A DNA stretch of 64,000 nucleotides from Diabrotica undecimpunctata (Eukaryota; Arthropoda; Insecta; Coleoptera; Chrysomelidae). Within the stretch, counting starts at the first letter, position 1. The number at the start of each line of letters is the position of its first letter. The notes beneath the pieces are model-generated. The model worked only from the letters and a program-made list of their open reading frames with translations, did not search any database and had not been told where the DNA came from. Of this stretch, positions 1-10,726 are shown piece after piece. The position numbers and the translations under genes were made by a program. The stretch is from positions 110,204,731 through 110,268,730 of the forward strand of contig NC_092806.1 in assembly GCF_040954645.1 (NCBI RefSeq), written 5' to 3'.

Positions 1-691
1 GGCGGGGATTTTAAAAACCTTTCCAAACATTTCTAATTTGTGTGTATTTGTCCTAAATGATTAAGATATTTACTACGAATGTCTTATTTTAAGGTTACGT
101 TATGGTTTGATTAAAACTTTAATTATTTTTTTACTGTATTTATAATCAAAATTAATTGAATTGATTTACGAAGTTAAAAAATATTTAAATTAACGTTTTA
201 ATCCTTTTTAAGTGCTAGTGACTTTATCCCCTAAAGGACTAAATATATTCCTTATCTCGTAGTTTAAATAGTTAATAGTTTTGTTGTCGTTACTGAATAA
301 TTTAGTAATACTGGATATATTCAACACATGTTTACTAGCCATTATACACCCAGATCTAAAAAATAAATTCAAAAACTATTACAACATTCAAAAAATATTT
401 TTTTAAACACTCATTATAGTAATTTGATAGAAAGGTTTCCACAGAATGTTATATTACAAAATAAACTACGAGAAAACGAATATCTTTAGTATTTAACAGG
501 ATAAAATCACTGACAACGAAAAAAGAATAAAACAATATTTTAAATATTTTTCAACTTCGTAAATAAATTCAATGATTTATTAATTTATTTTGAAATAATC
601 CTAATTGAGATAGAGTAAAAATATACCTAATTAAAGTTAAACAAATACACACATATTAGAAATGTTTGGAAAGGGTTTTAAAATCCTCGCC
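1..691. mobile_element. Non-autonomous element with ~51-bp terminal inverted repeats
   Basis: Bases 1-51 and the reverse complement of 641-691 match with about three mismatches; both ends begin GGCG(G/A)GGATTTTAAAA and run through CTTTCCAAACATTTCTAAT to TGTGTATTTG. Homology stops sharply beyond about 51 bp, so these are true terminal inverted repeats. The interior is AT-rich with no credible reading frame, so this is probably a non-autonomous DNA transposon. The left target flank lies outside the window, so the target duplication cannot be checked and the superfamily is undetermined. Confidence 0.75.
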
Positions 692-721
692 TATTATGAC
701 GTCAGACTTAGGTAGTCCAGT

Positions 722-850
722 AAGCACAATTTTAGATTAAAATAAGTTTATTTTGACGTTTCAATATCCACTTCGGAAATGTGCGGGGCGATTTCCAAAT
801 CAAAACGTAAATAAAATTATTTTTAAGTAAAATTGTGATTAATTCCCAGT
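722..850. repeat. Degenerate foldback repeat related to the 12-kb palindrome
   Basis: The left arm (about 725-780) and right arm (about 791-837) are imperfect reverse complements: CACAATTTTA near the left end is matched by the complement of TAAAATTGTG near the right. The left arm contains TTGACGTTTCAATATCCACT followed by TCGGAAAT, very close to the arms of the perfect palindrome at 12037-12263. I infer an old, decayed copy of the same foldback family. No coding capacity. Confidence 0.6.
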
Positions 851-2860
851 AAAAACAATAAAACAGTATTAGTACAAATAAATAAAAAAATAATTTCAAA
901 AAGAAAACAGTTTTTAGGTCGGACAAAAAATGCTCAAAGCCACACAAATGGTTTCCATGAAAACAGTTCATAGAGAATATTGATAATTTCAGAGGAATTA
1001 CTCCACCGTAATGGAGTATGAGAAGGAGCACCCTCCAATCCCATTATATCTTTCTGTAGCTCTTGCTAGTACTTGTAGTATCTTGCTGAAACAAGTGAGA
1101 AGTAAAATAAAAAATCTTGGTTCTAAAAAAAGTAAAGTGATACTTTCCCCACTTCTGATGATATCTTTAAGAGTAACAAAACACTGAACCACGTCAAAGC
1201 TAGAAGACGCTTTTTTAATTGATATTCACGTTTAACCTGTGTATTGGGAGACTAATTAAAATACTGTGCGTCAATTCCCCCGAACCATTGGTTTTTGCCT
1301 CTTGAAATGATGGATAGGTGAATTTTCCGTGGCTAACAGCCTTTCCATGTGGCTGAAGAAGGAGCCAGCATGAGTGCGAAACGTTGAGATAGATCCACAC
1401 ACTGACGTCCACATATACACGGTCCAAATTCGATATTAATGTAGTCAATCACATTTGTTGATGAATATTTTGGTGGTAGATAAATCTTATATCTGCCTCA
1501 TGAGTTTGTTTACTTCTGAAAATCCTTATGGTAATGCATTGCGGTATTGAAGGTTGACGATAAAATATATAACCAACCGAATAAAGTCCAATTTAATCGT
1601 TAAAAATAAGTTTAAAACGTTGATTTCATTGTAATATGAATTCATTAATACTGATAGAATCGGTAACTCCTCTTTTGATATAACCTTACCTGTTTTTATA
1701 AGCTAACCACTTTATTATATTAATAAACGGTTAAAACAAACAAAAAACACATTTTTTTTATAAAACTAACATACTTATAATAAATAACATTAATTATAAG
1801 TCATGACACCCACGTTTCTTCCTTTTCCTTATTGAAATTAACTACCAATCTTAATCGAAAATCCACTTTAAAACCACCGAACCACAATCATCAGCACCTA
1901 TACGGCATGTAGTATATACTATTGCGACATCTATTTAGAGTTTCGCGATTTTCCATTTCCGGTTAATAAATATGCACATGCAAATAGAATTAACGAAACT
2001 GTCCCAAGAGTAATCACATTTCTCGAATTTGAATACGAACTGATATCAAAATCTAAAGATCAAGAGTGCAGGCTCGTTTTAGTGTTACACATACGAATAG
2101 TTCGTTGCGGATGGGACTACCAGAGGCGTAGACATACAACTGATAATATGAAGCTAAAACAACTGTGATCTAGAATTTAGGGTGGTAACAAATAATTGCT
2201 CTTATCACACAAAAAGATACTAACCAGAAATGTATATCTATCTAATCAGTCATCAACATCCTTGTTAGGCGTATAATTCAGGATCTTTTTTTGCATTCAG
2301 TACTTAACAGAACTTATTCCGGCATGTTGATATGTTATTTGCATTACCTTCCATGGTCGAGAATACATAACAGGACTGATCTGTCAAATATGCCCAGTGA
2401 ATAGGAAAAGCTCTTGCTTTAGACAATCCAATTGAAAATTATTAGTACTTTGAAAAAGTATTGGAATTTTTTTCTTGGTTGTTTTACCATGTTGAAATAT
2501 ATGAAGAAAATTTTAAGCCGAGAATAATATCTCTACACGATAGTTTGTCAATTAAAATTTGATTCTGTCATTGTGACTGTTAAAACACCACGGAGTAAGT
2601 TAAAAATATAATGACGCAAGTAGCCAAAAAAACGTGTAGTTGAAGGGATTTCTTTTTGTGACCTACAATATTGATTCAATTTATTTGACTATTTCACTAG
2701 ACCATTTTTAACTGATAAAACGCCATAGCAACGCCACGTTTCCTACTGACAAAACTCCTTACTGTCCGTGATTTCTCAGCAACAAAATTATGACAGATCC
2801 GTCACAAAGGTGTCTGGTGTCAGTTTGACAAACGTCATTGAGGCGTAATCAATTTTGGAC
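851..2860. other. No recognisable gene
   Basis: AT-rich sequence with only short, unconvincing reading frames. At 1353-1387 CTGAAGAAGG followed by GTGCGAAACGTT resembles the conserved boxes of arthropod hammerhead-like repeats, but no proper stem II forms. Bases 2750-2860 directly precede the recombinase relic and may belong to its 5' untranslated region. Confidence 0.4.
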
Positions 2861-2867
2861 AGATATA

Positions 2868-4054
2868 ATGAATTCAGACAAAAAATCAAGATTTGGATGT
2901 CAGTCAGGTGAAGAAATAAAAAAATTGGTTTCGGAAAATGTCCCATTGAACGAGAGGTCCAGAAGCTCTATTTGGACTCAATTTTCGGAGACATACGGGT
3001 GAGAAATTCGGAGATCCTACGGGAGGCAGCTTCAAAGTGTTCAAGAAAAAAGAAAACTCAGTTCAAAAGCATTATCCACCGAAGAACTATTAAAAATCAT
3101 CCAAAGCTACGACGAGGAAGCCCCCCATGGAGCACAAAAAAGTTTTTTTACCTTTGTTCATTTGAACTTGCTTGGAGAGGCAATGATGCCGTAAAGTGCA
3201 AGATTTACTTTTTCCAGAAGGAATTTGATGTTATGGGAGAATTTACGGGCCGAATTGAATACAACAGCATGTTTTCCAAAACAAATTAATGCGGTTCGAA
3301 AAGTTTAGCAAGCAGCAAATGGCTGGTCAGAAATTCATCAAACGAAAATTTATGCCCAGTTAATTATTTTTGAAATTAATGGAGACCAAAGATTTTATCA
3401 GACAGATTCATTCTTCAGACAGGCAAGAGAAGTGTAGGAAGAAGAAGAACGTCATGGTTGCGTAACTTGAGGGAATGGTACGGATGCACATCAATTGAAC
3501 TATTCGAAGCAGCAGCATCTAAGATCAGAATAGCCATGATGTTTGCCAACCTCCGTCGCGGAGATGGCACGTGAAGAAGAAGAAGATTCATTCTTACCGT
3601 TCACCCCAATTGGAAGGATGGATCTTGGTTCAAAAACTGTCACTTGGAACAAAACAAAACACAGAACAGAACAAAAACTTGGAATCAACACCGTATCTAA
3701 GTGGACAAAAATATCAGCTGAAAAAATTGGAATAGACAGAAAAAACATAAAATAACAAACCATTCTCATCGATTTTTAGCTGTGTTAGCCTTGTTCAAGC
3801 AAGGTGTTTCTAAACAGGAATAAATTAAATTAGCGAGTCACTCAAATGCAAGCTCTCTAAAACCATATCTGCAGCTGGATTCCAGTCCCCACCAGAAGTT
3901 GATCGAAAATCTCAGAAGAACAAATGAAGCTGGACCTTCGAGTTCCCAAATGCTACAGGTCAATAATACCCAAAATCATGCTTTGGTAGAAAAGAATGGG
4001 CAAACTACTATAGCTTATAATAATGGTACATTTAATATATACTTAATATTGTAA
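2868..4054 (+). pseudogene. Crypton-like (DUF3504-type) tyrosine recombinase, decayed
   Basis: The relic starts at the ATG at 2868 (MNSDKKSRFG...). It breaks into several frames but stays collinear with KIAA1958/ZMYM-type Crypton recombinases. In order: an N-terminal helix region (SIWTQFSE), a middle segment with SYDEEAPHGAQK, then FFYLCSFELAWRGNDAVKC with a candidate catalytic Arg (codons at 3173-3178), GRIEYNSMFSKTN, and after the LINE insertion NWKDGSWFKNC. The C-terminus has the HxxR box HSHR (3761-3772), then SHSNASSLKPYLQLD with the candidate nucleophile Tyr at 3866-3868, ending at TAA 4052-4054. Defects: frameshifts near 3000-3200, TGA after the first ~45 codons, TAA between HxxR and Tyr, and an inserted LINE tail at 3416-3584. 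A functional protein is excluded. Exact family (Crypton subgroup) is inferred from memory of the motif order. Confidence 0.75.
3416..3584 (+). mobile_element. 5'-truncated LINE 3' end inserted in the recombinase relic
   Basis: The 169-bp insert encodes the LINE carboxy-terminus SVGRRRTSWLRNLREWYG and then ASKIRIAMMFANLRRGDGT, a stop and a (GAA)n tail. It is flanked by an exact 11-bp duplication GATTCATTCTT at 3405-3415 and 3585-3595, which fixes both ends. The same family recurs at 25784-25864 and 47383-47660. Target-primed reverse transcription with 5' truncation explains the structure. Confidence 0.85.
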
Positions 4055-4059
4055 ACAAA

Positions 4060-5540
4060 TAAACAAAGATTATGTTTCGTTGATATGGTGCATTAATTTT
4101 CTCGTGAAATAGTCTTGACGAATATCATTCGAGAGAAAATTATTTACCGGCAAAATTTTCTTCTGGTTTTATTCAAGTTTGTTGCTTTTTGGCAACAAAA
4201 TTTAATTCGCGAAAATTGCCAGGCAACAAACTTTCATACCAGCCGAAAATATTGCCGGCAAAATTGTCTCTCATTATATACGAAAAAAATTGAATTTTTT
4301 GTAAAAATACAAAAATCCTCCTCTCACTTTAAACTCAATATTTTTCAAAACTTACCATTTTAAGCCAGCCAAATTTGTAGACTATACTATAAGTCCGTAC
4401 TATATTAAAGTGAATTGTAAAGAAGTAACGATTATTTTTAATTAGGGTGGTAACTAGGAGATGGTTTTCAGGTTTTTTGTCGTTGAAAAAAATACGGACC
4501 TTATTTATAGCTATATCTTGCTTGTACTGGGGCTACGGACACCACAAACCCACCATTCTTTTTTGTATTTTTATAAGCTACACTTTTTAAAAGAATGATT
4601 TTTTTAATAAAATGCAGTGCTTTTCGAGTAATTCGCAAAAAACCGTTTGAAAAAATTGACAAGTCGAAAAGTACTGACTTTCGAAAAAAAAAATGTGTAG
4701 GTATGACAAAAGTTATTTATATTCCAATAAAATGTTTATCCCCGAAAAGGGGTGGCATCCCAACCAGGGTAAAAGCACACTACAACACAGGATCAACTTT
4801 AAATTGAGAGTAAGTAGAACCCATATCCAAATTTTATTGGAACGATACTAGGAATAATCTTTTATTCCGACATACATCTACAGTTCATCTTTGAATGAAA
4901 AAACACTATCTTTTTCACTATTTACGTACAGAAAACAACAATAATACTTATAACAATATTTAGTAATAAGTACAACATCAAATGCCATCTCAATCCTTTC
5001 TGTATATTACATTACTACGTCCATGTTTACCCGAGAACAATCACGGATCAATGAGGTCAAGCAGACATTATCATTTTACAACTTTTCGTATCACAATCAC
5101 GGTTTGTGAATAAAATAATAGAAGGATTCATGTGAGGTCGGCATGAATAATTTTTGGAAGCCATTATTATGATTTGAAACGCATCATTACATGATTATAT
5201 TTAAAAAATACAGCAAACAATGACTAAGACGCAAAACTTGACTAATTCGTCTTGTGCAACTGCACATCAACATCAGAAATTGTCGAAATTATAACACAAA
5301 TAATGAAAGGTTAAAGAATAGAGGCAGAAGAATTTCATCATTTAAGAACATTAATTATCTGAATCTAAAACCACTTAACCAAGTAAATAACCACATAGGC
5401 TACTGTAATTACCACAATTTATAATGTATGTAGCGTGTATGTAGCTATCGGAATAGATACATGAATACTTATCAAATTTATCGTTTCACGAAGAAAATTT
5501 TTTCTATCAATCAGCAAATCCACCACAAATGTCTTGCAGT
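4060..5540. other. No recognisable gene; AT-rich
   Basis: Bases 4110-4300 hold short inverted matches around TTTTCTCG/CGCGAAAA and CCGGCAAAAT that could be the 3' part of the recombinase element. The rest shows only short frames without family resemblance. No terminal repeats or target duplications were found. Confidence 0.35.
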
Positions 5541-5549
5541 TTTTTGTTA

Positions 5550-6320
5550 AAGATCTTGAAAAGAAATGGCGTTATGTACTTTCAGACATATATGTACATG
5601 GGGTATTTGATAACACTCACTGGAGTCTGTTAACACTACCATAACAGAAAAAGGTGTACTACCTTCCATCATTAAATGGATTCAATACATGTTAATTATT
5701 GGATCAGTCGAGCACTATAAGAGTAGTAAAAGGTTGCCCTCATGTATAGTCATATAAGCTCTACTGTGGCCGTTAATAATTCACGATGTTTTAGCAATGC
5801 TTAAAACAAGTGTTTTTTTGTTGTGATGCTACGTAGACGATCTAGTTATTGTGTTAGAGGTAACTATGACTGTACTATCGCTGATTCCTTGCAAAGTGTC
5901 TTAAACCTCGTAACTGCCTGCTGCTAGAAAGAAATAGTTTCTTTTAATGATAGTAAAACATAACTTGTTTTATTCTCTAATACGAGGAAATTAACAACAA
6001 CTACAACACTAACGGGTTAAGTATCTCTAGAGTTATTATTTATAGACTTAGAATAGAACTTACGTACAATGCGCACTCGCAAATATGTCATGCAGTCTGA
6101 AACCTAAAATGATCCATTGGTCCCACTTAATAGTCAGATTGAAATTTAAATAACACAGTAAAAGACATAGTTGCAAAAAGTGCAAAGGCTCGCATGTGTA
6201 GGGATTACGGATGCAATAGGATCATGTCCTACTACAGCCTTAGAACTAATGCTAGAGTTTCTCACTTTATATACACATGTAAGGAGGATTGCTCTGGAAT
6301 GCGACGTTATTCTAACAATG
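5550..6320 (+). pseudogene. Jockey/R1-like LINE reverse transcriptase, heavily decayed
   Basis: The relic keeps the order of a Jockey/R1-type reverse transcriptase across several frames. In order: FDNTHWS (about 5610), then GVLPSIIKWIQYML, then the catalytic box as CYVDDLVIVLE with YVDD at 5830-5841, then GNYDCTIADSLQSVLNLVTA, then IHWS, and finally LQKVQRLACVGITDAIGSCP with TTALELMLEFLTLY (6170-6300), the conserved stretch after the thumb. Stops and frameshifts occur throughout. The upstream endonuclease and downstream RNase H are not visible. It is non-functional. Confidence 0.75.
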
Positions 6321-8190
6321 GCTTAGTAAATAAAACCCGACCGACTGACTGGAGATTTAAAGACTTAAGAGTTAGAACAACGCAGTTAATTAAGATACTC
6401 ACAGAAATAACTGCAAAATAAGATTTCGAGAATATTGCTACTATCTTTTTTTTTCTTTCTTTGTTTTGTTTTTAAATTTGGCCTACTAAGAGATTTACAA
6501 GGAGATTGCTCTTACTCCATTTTAATTGGACACAAAGGTGCGCATGTTTCGCGCAGTGCGCAATTTCTAAACGTTAATGAACAGGATTGCGTTAAGTTCT
6601 ATTTTTACCATATTCGATTCAAGATAGTAGTTTTTTGGTGTTATACGACTACGAGTATTTTAGTAAGTAAGTTAGTAGTTAGACGGCATAACAGAATACA
6701 AAACAAAATGCACATGTTTTTTATATTATACTATAACGTATGGCGTACGAATTGTATTTTCAAAAAATATAATTTGTTTCAATATTATTGTGTAGGTATG
6801 TATTTTTCCGGAAAATGTGTTGTGCATTTAGTTGCTTCCTCTAAACATTGGTAAATTATTACTTAAATCTTTAAGGTTTATTATACTGATATAATATGAG
6901 GAATTTACAGTTTGAAGACAAATAAAAGATTGTTCGATTGTCGAAACTATAAAATATATACTTAACGGAATATTTACAATAAAACTGACGCCAAAAATAA
7001 TGAGATAGTTATTTCAAATTCCAATTAGCAACTGTAAATTGTTTTTACAATAATAAAACTTTTATATTTAAAAGTTTTATTTCAGTTCAGTTATGTGTAC
7101 GACCGTTTACTACTACCGCTAAACATAAGTAATTTTAAGTATTAAATAGTTACGATCCTTCAGTCTGCTGTTATGACACTCATAGAGATGTTTATAATTA
7201 ATGTACCCGTATCAAAGGCATTAAGTACAGTAGTTTTAAATTTGGAAATAGCGCTTTTAACGTTTCCGCTACGAGATCGGAAGTACTAAGTCGATATTTA
7301 TTCCTAAACCTAAGAAAAATAAAGCTAACACATGCTGGTGGCATACTGATAAAACAGTTTTTACTAAATCTGTATAAATAACTTAGGGTACGCATACTAC
7401 ACAGGAACATATTCAAGACACAAGTGCTGAACATTATAACGCGGTACGGTAACAAAGAGAGACTAAAAATAAGTGTAGAGAAAAGAAAAGTGACTGAGCT
7501 TTAAATTCTATAAGAGAAACACTCACTCATAATATTGTTTATTTAGGTGCTGGCATAATTTTAATATGAAAATAAGTTATATGTAAATTTATCAATTAAT
7601 ATAAATAATACTGTGTGTGTATGCAATCAAATTACGGTACCTGTGATGTTGATGTAATACTTCTTCTTCTTCCTCAGTGCACTGGGTTGACTCGGGAACA
7701 GAATCTTCTCAAAAGGTCACGTGGTCAGGTTACACAAAAATACTGAAGTGTTTGTCGCGCTGATTTATACAAGACTATATCTAAACTAAGATTGAAGTGC
7801 GTAGCGTGTCGTCGCCCTGCTCCCTCAAGACTTTAAGGGGCGGACTGTACAGGTCCGTATTAATTCACGATTAACAAGACATACACACACGTTAATCAAA
7901 GAATTAAATATAAAAATAAAATAATAAAATTATTAATAAAAAAACTAAGAATATATGTGGAGGGACGTAACAAAAAGTAATGCTCAACCTTCTCTGACGG
8001 AGGAGCTATATCATAAAACATTTATAATTGATGTATGTATGTATGTTTGGTATTGAACTTAAGTCTTAAGCCTTGATTATTCACAGTTATTTGAGAAATC
8101 ATTATGTACTCTCAAGATAGCTAATTTTTAATATTTCAAATTTTTTAAGTCTATTTTTTTTTATTTTTTATTGTTGATGAAAATTTTTAA
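6321..8190. other. No recognisable gene
   Basis: Frames here (for example 6435-6854) show no motif I recognise. Bases 7661-7870 begin with a CTTCTTCTTCTTCC tract, like the complement of a (GAA)n LINE tail, followed by moderately GC-rich sequence that could be a degraded LINE or SINE 3' end. A short (ATGT)n run lies near 8034-8047. Confidence 0.35.
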
Positions 8191-8194
8191 TTAC

Positions 8195-8315
8195 GTGTTT
8201 AGCATTTATAATTACATGATTAGTATATATAGGATTAGTATTTTCGCTGACAAAACCAGCTTTATGCTCGTTTATCCTATTTTAAAAACTTCTTGCTGTC
8301 TGACCTATGTAAACC
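8195..8315 (-). pseudogene. Penelope-like GIY-YIG endonuclease fragment
   Basis: On the minus strand this reads VYIGQTARSF, a stop, then NRINEHKAGFVSENTNP and VIINAKH. The YIGQT box and the downstream R..EHK motif match the GIY-YIG endonuclease at the C-terminus of Penelope-like retroelements. Only this domain survives; the adjoining upstream sequence (higher coordinates) belongs to a Tc1-like relic, not to a Penelope reverse transcriptase. Another YIGQT box lies at about 42300-42345. Confidence 0.65.
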
Positions 8316-8429
8316 TTTGATCAATTATCAAATATCCATACAATTGGGTTCAGTGTAGAGAGCTGAAGGAAGAACATCAATGTTCATGTTCATCAATGTT
8401 TCATATTCTTCAAAAAATATGAAAACAGA

Positions 8430-8590
8430 ATAGGTTCAAGAATATCGAAAACCGAGAACTAGCACGAGATCAGTTTTACTTCCAAAACTAATACCACCCC
8501 AAATCATGACAGGACCATCATGGTAATTAAAGACTTTATGGAATACTTACTTCTAGGCATGTAATTGGTCCAAGTTCTCGGCAAAACTCA
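8430..8590 (-). pseudogene. Tc1/mariner-like transposase fragment
   Basis: The minus strand reads HDGPVMIWGGISFGSKTDLV, the conserved stretch before the second catalytic Asp in Tc1-like transposases. It is preceded in a different frame by FCRELGPITCLEVS. About 50 residues are recognisable and both catalytic partners are missing. Confidence 0.6.
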
Positions 8591-8599
8591 CAGCCTTCT

Positions 8600-9580
8600 T
8601 AAATCTGGACAGAGACCAAATTAAGACTAGTATACAAACAAAACGGTGGATCATTGTACATTATTCCAATTTGAATGTTTTTGAGGTTACACATTTCTAC
8701 CTCTTCTCCATTTTCAGCTGATATTAGAGGAACTCTAAATTCTAATACTAACTCATTGGTATTTCTCATAACTAATTTCTAGTTTGAAAAGCGATAAAAC
8801 GGTCTTGGATTGAGGTTGTAAGTGTCTTTTTTGCCCACTGTTAGTTTCACGATACCGTTGTCAAAATCTGCTCTAGCATTTGTGTACAGTCACTGTAGTT
8901 TGTGAGGCTTCTCCTTTAATTATTCCAAAAACGTTTATTATTTATTTTTGGTCTAAATGTCTTCTTTCCAGGATTTTTATGGACATAAACTTATTATATT
9001 GCTTATAAGACGTTTTATTTCTTATAACAGTTTTCTTTAATCTCTACGTTTTTTAGCGAATTTATTAATGTTATTGAGTTGCTGCTGGTTGAGTAATTTT
9101 TATGTTTAATTTAGCCAAATACATACAAAGATATCTCTCAAAAACTTTCTAAAATATTATGAAAACTATTAATATGTAGACATTGCTGATGCTTTACTAG
9201 AGCTTACTGGAGAAATTTTGCCTACTAATTTCTTCAAAGTGAAGAAAGAAAACAGTACGCCCCTGGCTATTTAACTTCTTGGTGTAGACGCAAAGAGATT
9301 ACCTTTCTTCGGATTTTAAGAATAAAGCAATAAACCGTAATTTGGTCTTGAAATTGAACTGGAATTTTTTAACTATCAAAAAAGTTTCAGAAGGTATCGG
9401 TTGGGATTTTCCAAATTCCTGTTAAAAACTTTGAGATAAAAACTCAAAGTATTAGTAGTAGTTGTAATTGGTTAGCTTCCTATATAGGTTATTTGGTTGT
9501 TACATAATTCCTTCTTTTAATCAGAAATCCTCTTTAAGAATATCAGCTGATTTTAGTTCACCTGCTTAGGAGACAAAAAT
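8600..9580. other. No recognisable gene
   Basis: AT-rich stretch. A minus-strand frame around 8650-8790 reads RVPLISAENGEEVEMCNL, which I do not recognise. No terminal repeats or target duplications are evident. Confidence 0.3.
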
Positions 9581-9589
9581 TTTCAGATG

Positions 9590-10230
9590 AACTAAAATTA
9601 GCCAAACTGGTACTATTATTAAAGCTGGGAAGGTCAATGGAGGAGATAAATTCATTTGGACAAATGTGTTTGCTCGATTCCCTGGGAAAAATATACAAAA
9701 AAACAGATTAAAAAAGGCGTTAGATGAACATTTTGGATTCCAAAAAGAAAAATCGTTGAATACAATGTAGGGAGTTCCTCAGGTATCGGTGTTGGGACCG
9801 ATACTGTGGAGCATCATGTACAACGGTGCAATGGAGTTAAAGTAAAGTTTGAGGAAGAGGTGAAAGCAGTCGGTGTTGCAGATGATCTAGCCATCATAAT
9901 GGAAAATACAAATGTTGGCATCATGGAACAAAGAAACAATGTTCTAAACAAAGTATCCATATGGATTAAAAATAAAATAAATTGGTATTAGCGGCGGCGA
10001 AGACAGATGTGGACATACTAAAAGGAAAAAGAAAGAGGGACTTTATGAGGAATTCAACCTAAAAGGGGTTAAAATTATAACAAAAAAAAGGGCGAGGTAT
10101 CTGGGGGTTCAACTTGATTCTTCTTGGCCTTGGGTCTTTTAGGATCATAAAATTAAACAGACAAAAGACAATCCATGCGTAATGTGTGAGGTGGAGGATG
10201 ACGTAGAACACTGCATTTTTGGAGCCAGGA
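9590..10230 (+). pseudogene. R1-like LINE reverse transcriptase, decayed
   Basis: The translation follows R1-clade LINEs. It runs LKKALDEHFGFQKEKSLNTM, then (after a stop) GVPQVSVLGPILWSIMYNGA around 9779-9840, then VKAVGVADDLAIIMENT with an ADD catalytic box near 9870-9900, NNVLNKVSIW, and, after frameshifts, RYLGVQLD. A final segment near 10165-10225 reads CVMCEVEDDVEHCIFGA, the C-x2-C...H-x-C knuckle near the C-terminus of R1-type elements. Sequence between the RT and knuckle is largely deleted. The longest open piece is 9806-9991. Confidence 0.75.
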
Positions 10231-10239
10231 ATGGGACCT

Positions 10240-10700
10240 AAAGCGAAAGAACAGGCGGTAGAGTGAGCATGAGCTCCAAGGTTGCTCGATTATCACATAA
10301 TTCCTTCGTTTTCAATTAGCGGTTTTAACCTTCACATGACATCAACCTTATCTGTCTTTGTATTCGCGAATGTGAAACGTACTATAGTTTATTTTTATGA
10401 ACGAGAGAGTAATTAGCATAATTTTAACTGGTAGCTCCGACCACTCCATGGGCGTGCTCAAGATTAATTGAAAAATTACTTTGAATAATTGTAAAAAATA
10501 AATGAATTATTTCAGTGTTATAAAGTGTTATGTGTATGTAAACAAAAGTGACCTCTTTTATCACACACTATATTAGAACTGACTGGCCTACATTAAAAAG
10601 GGTTTTAAAAAATTCACATTTTTTTTAATTTTTAAAAATTACAAAAGAGAAAAAGAGTTTTTAAAACCGTCTAAGGTATGTTAAATAGATGAATAAAAAT
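10240..10700. other. No recognisable gene
   Basis: AT-rich sequence downstream of the DD82E transposase. It may contain that element's 3' untranslated region and terminal repeat. I could not pair it with sequence beyond 12343, so the element end is not called. Confidence 0.3.
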
Positions 10701-10726
10701 ATTAATATAAAACTTACAGCTACTTG

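Noticed and set aside
1353..1387. Hammerhead-like boxes CTGAAGA...CGAAACGTT
   Set aside because: No stem II forms directly next to the core and stem III/cleavage triplet cannot be drawn, so it is not called as a ribozyme.
732..1448. Three minus-strand frames of 64-99 codons
   Set aside because: They overlap a foldback repeat and AT-rich DNA, show no motif and have low-complexity hydrophobic composition.
8030..8050. (ATGT)n run
   Set aside because: Too short to be a meaningful microsatellite.
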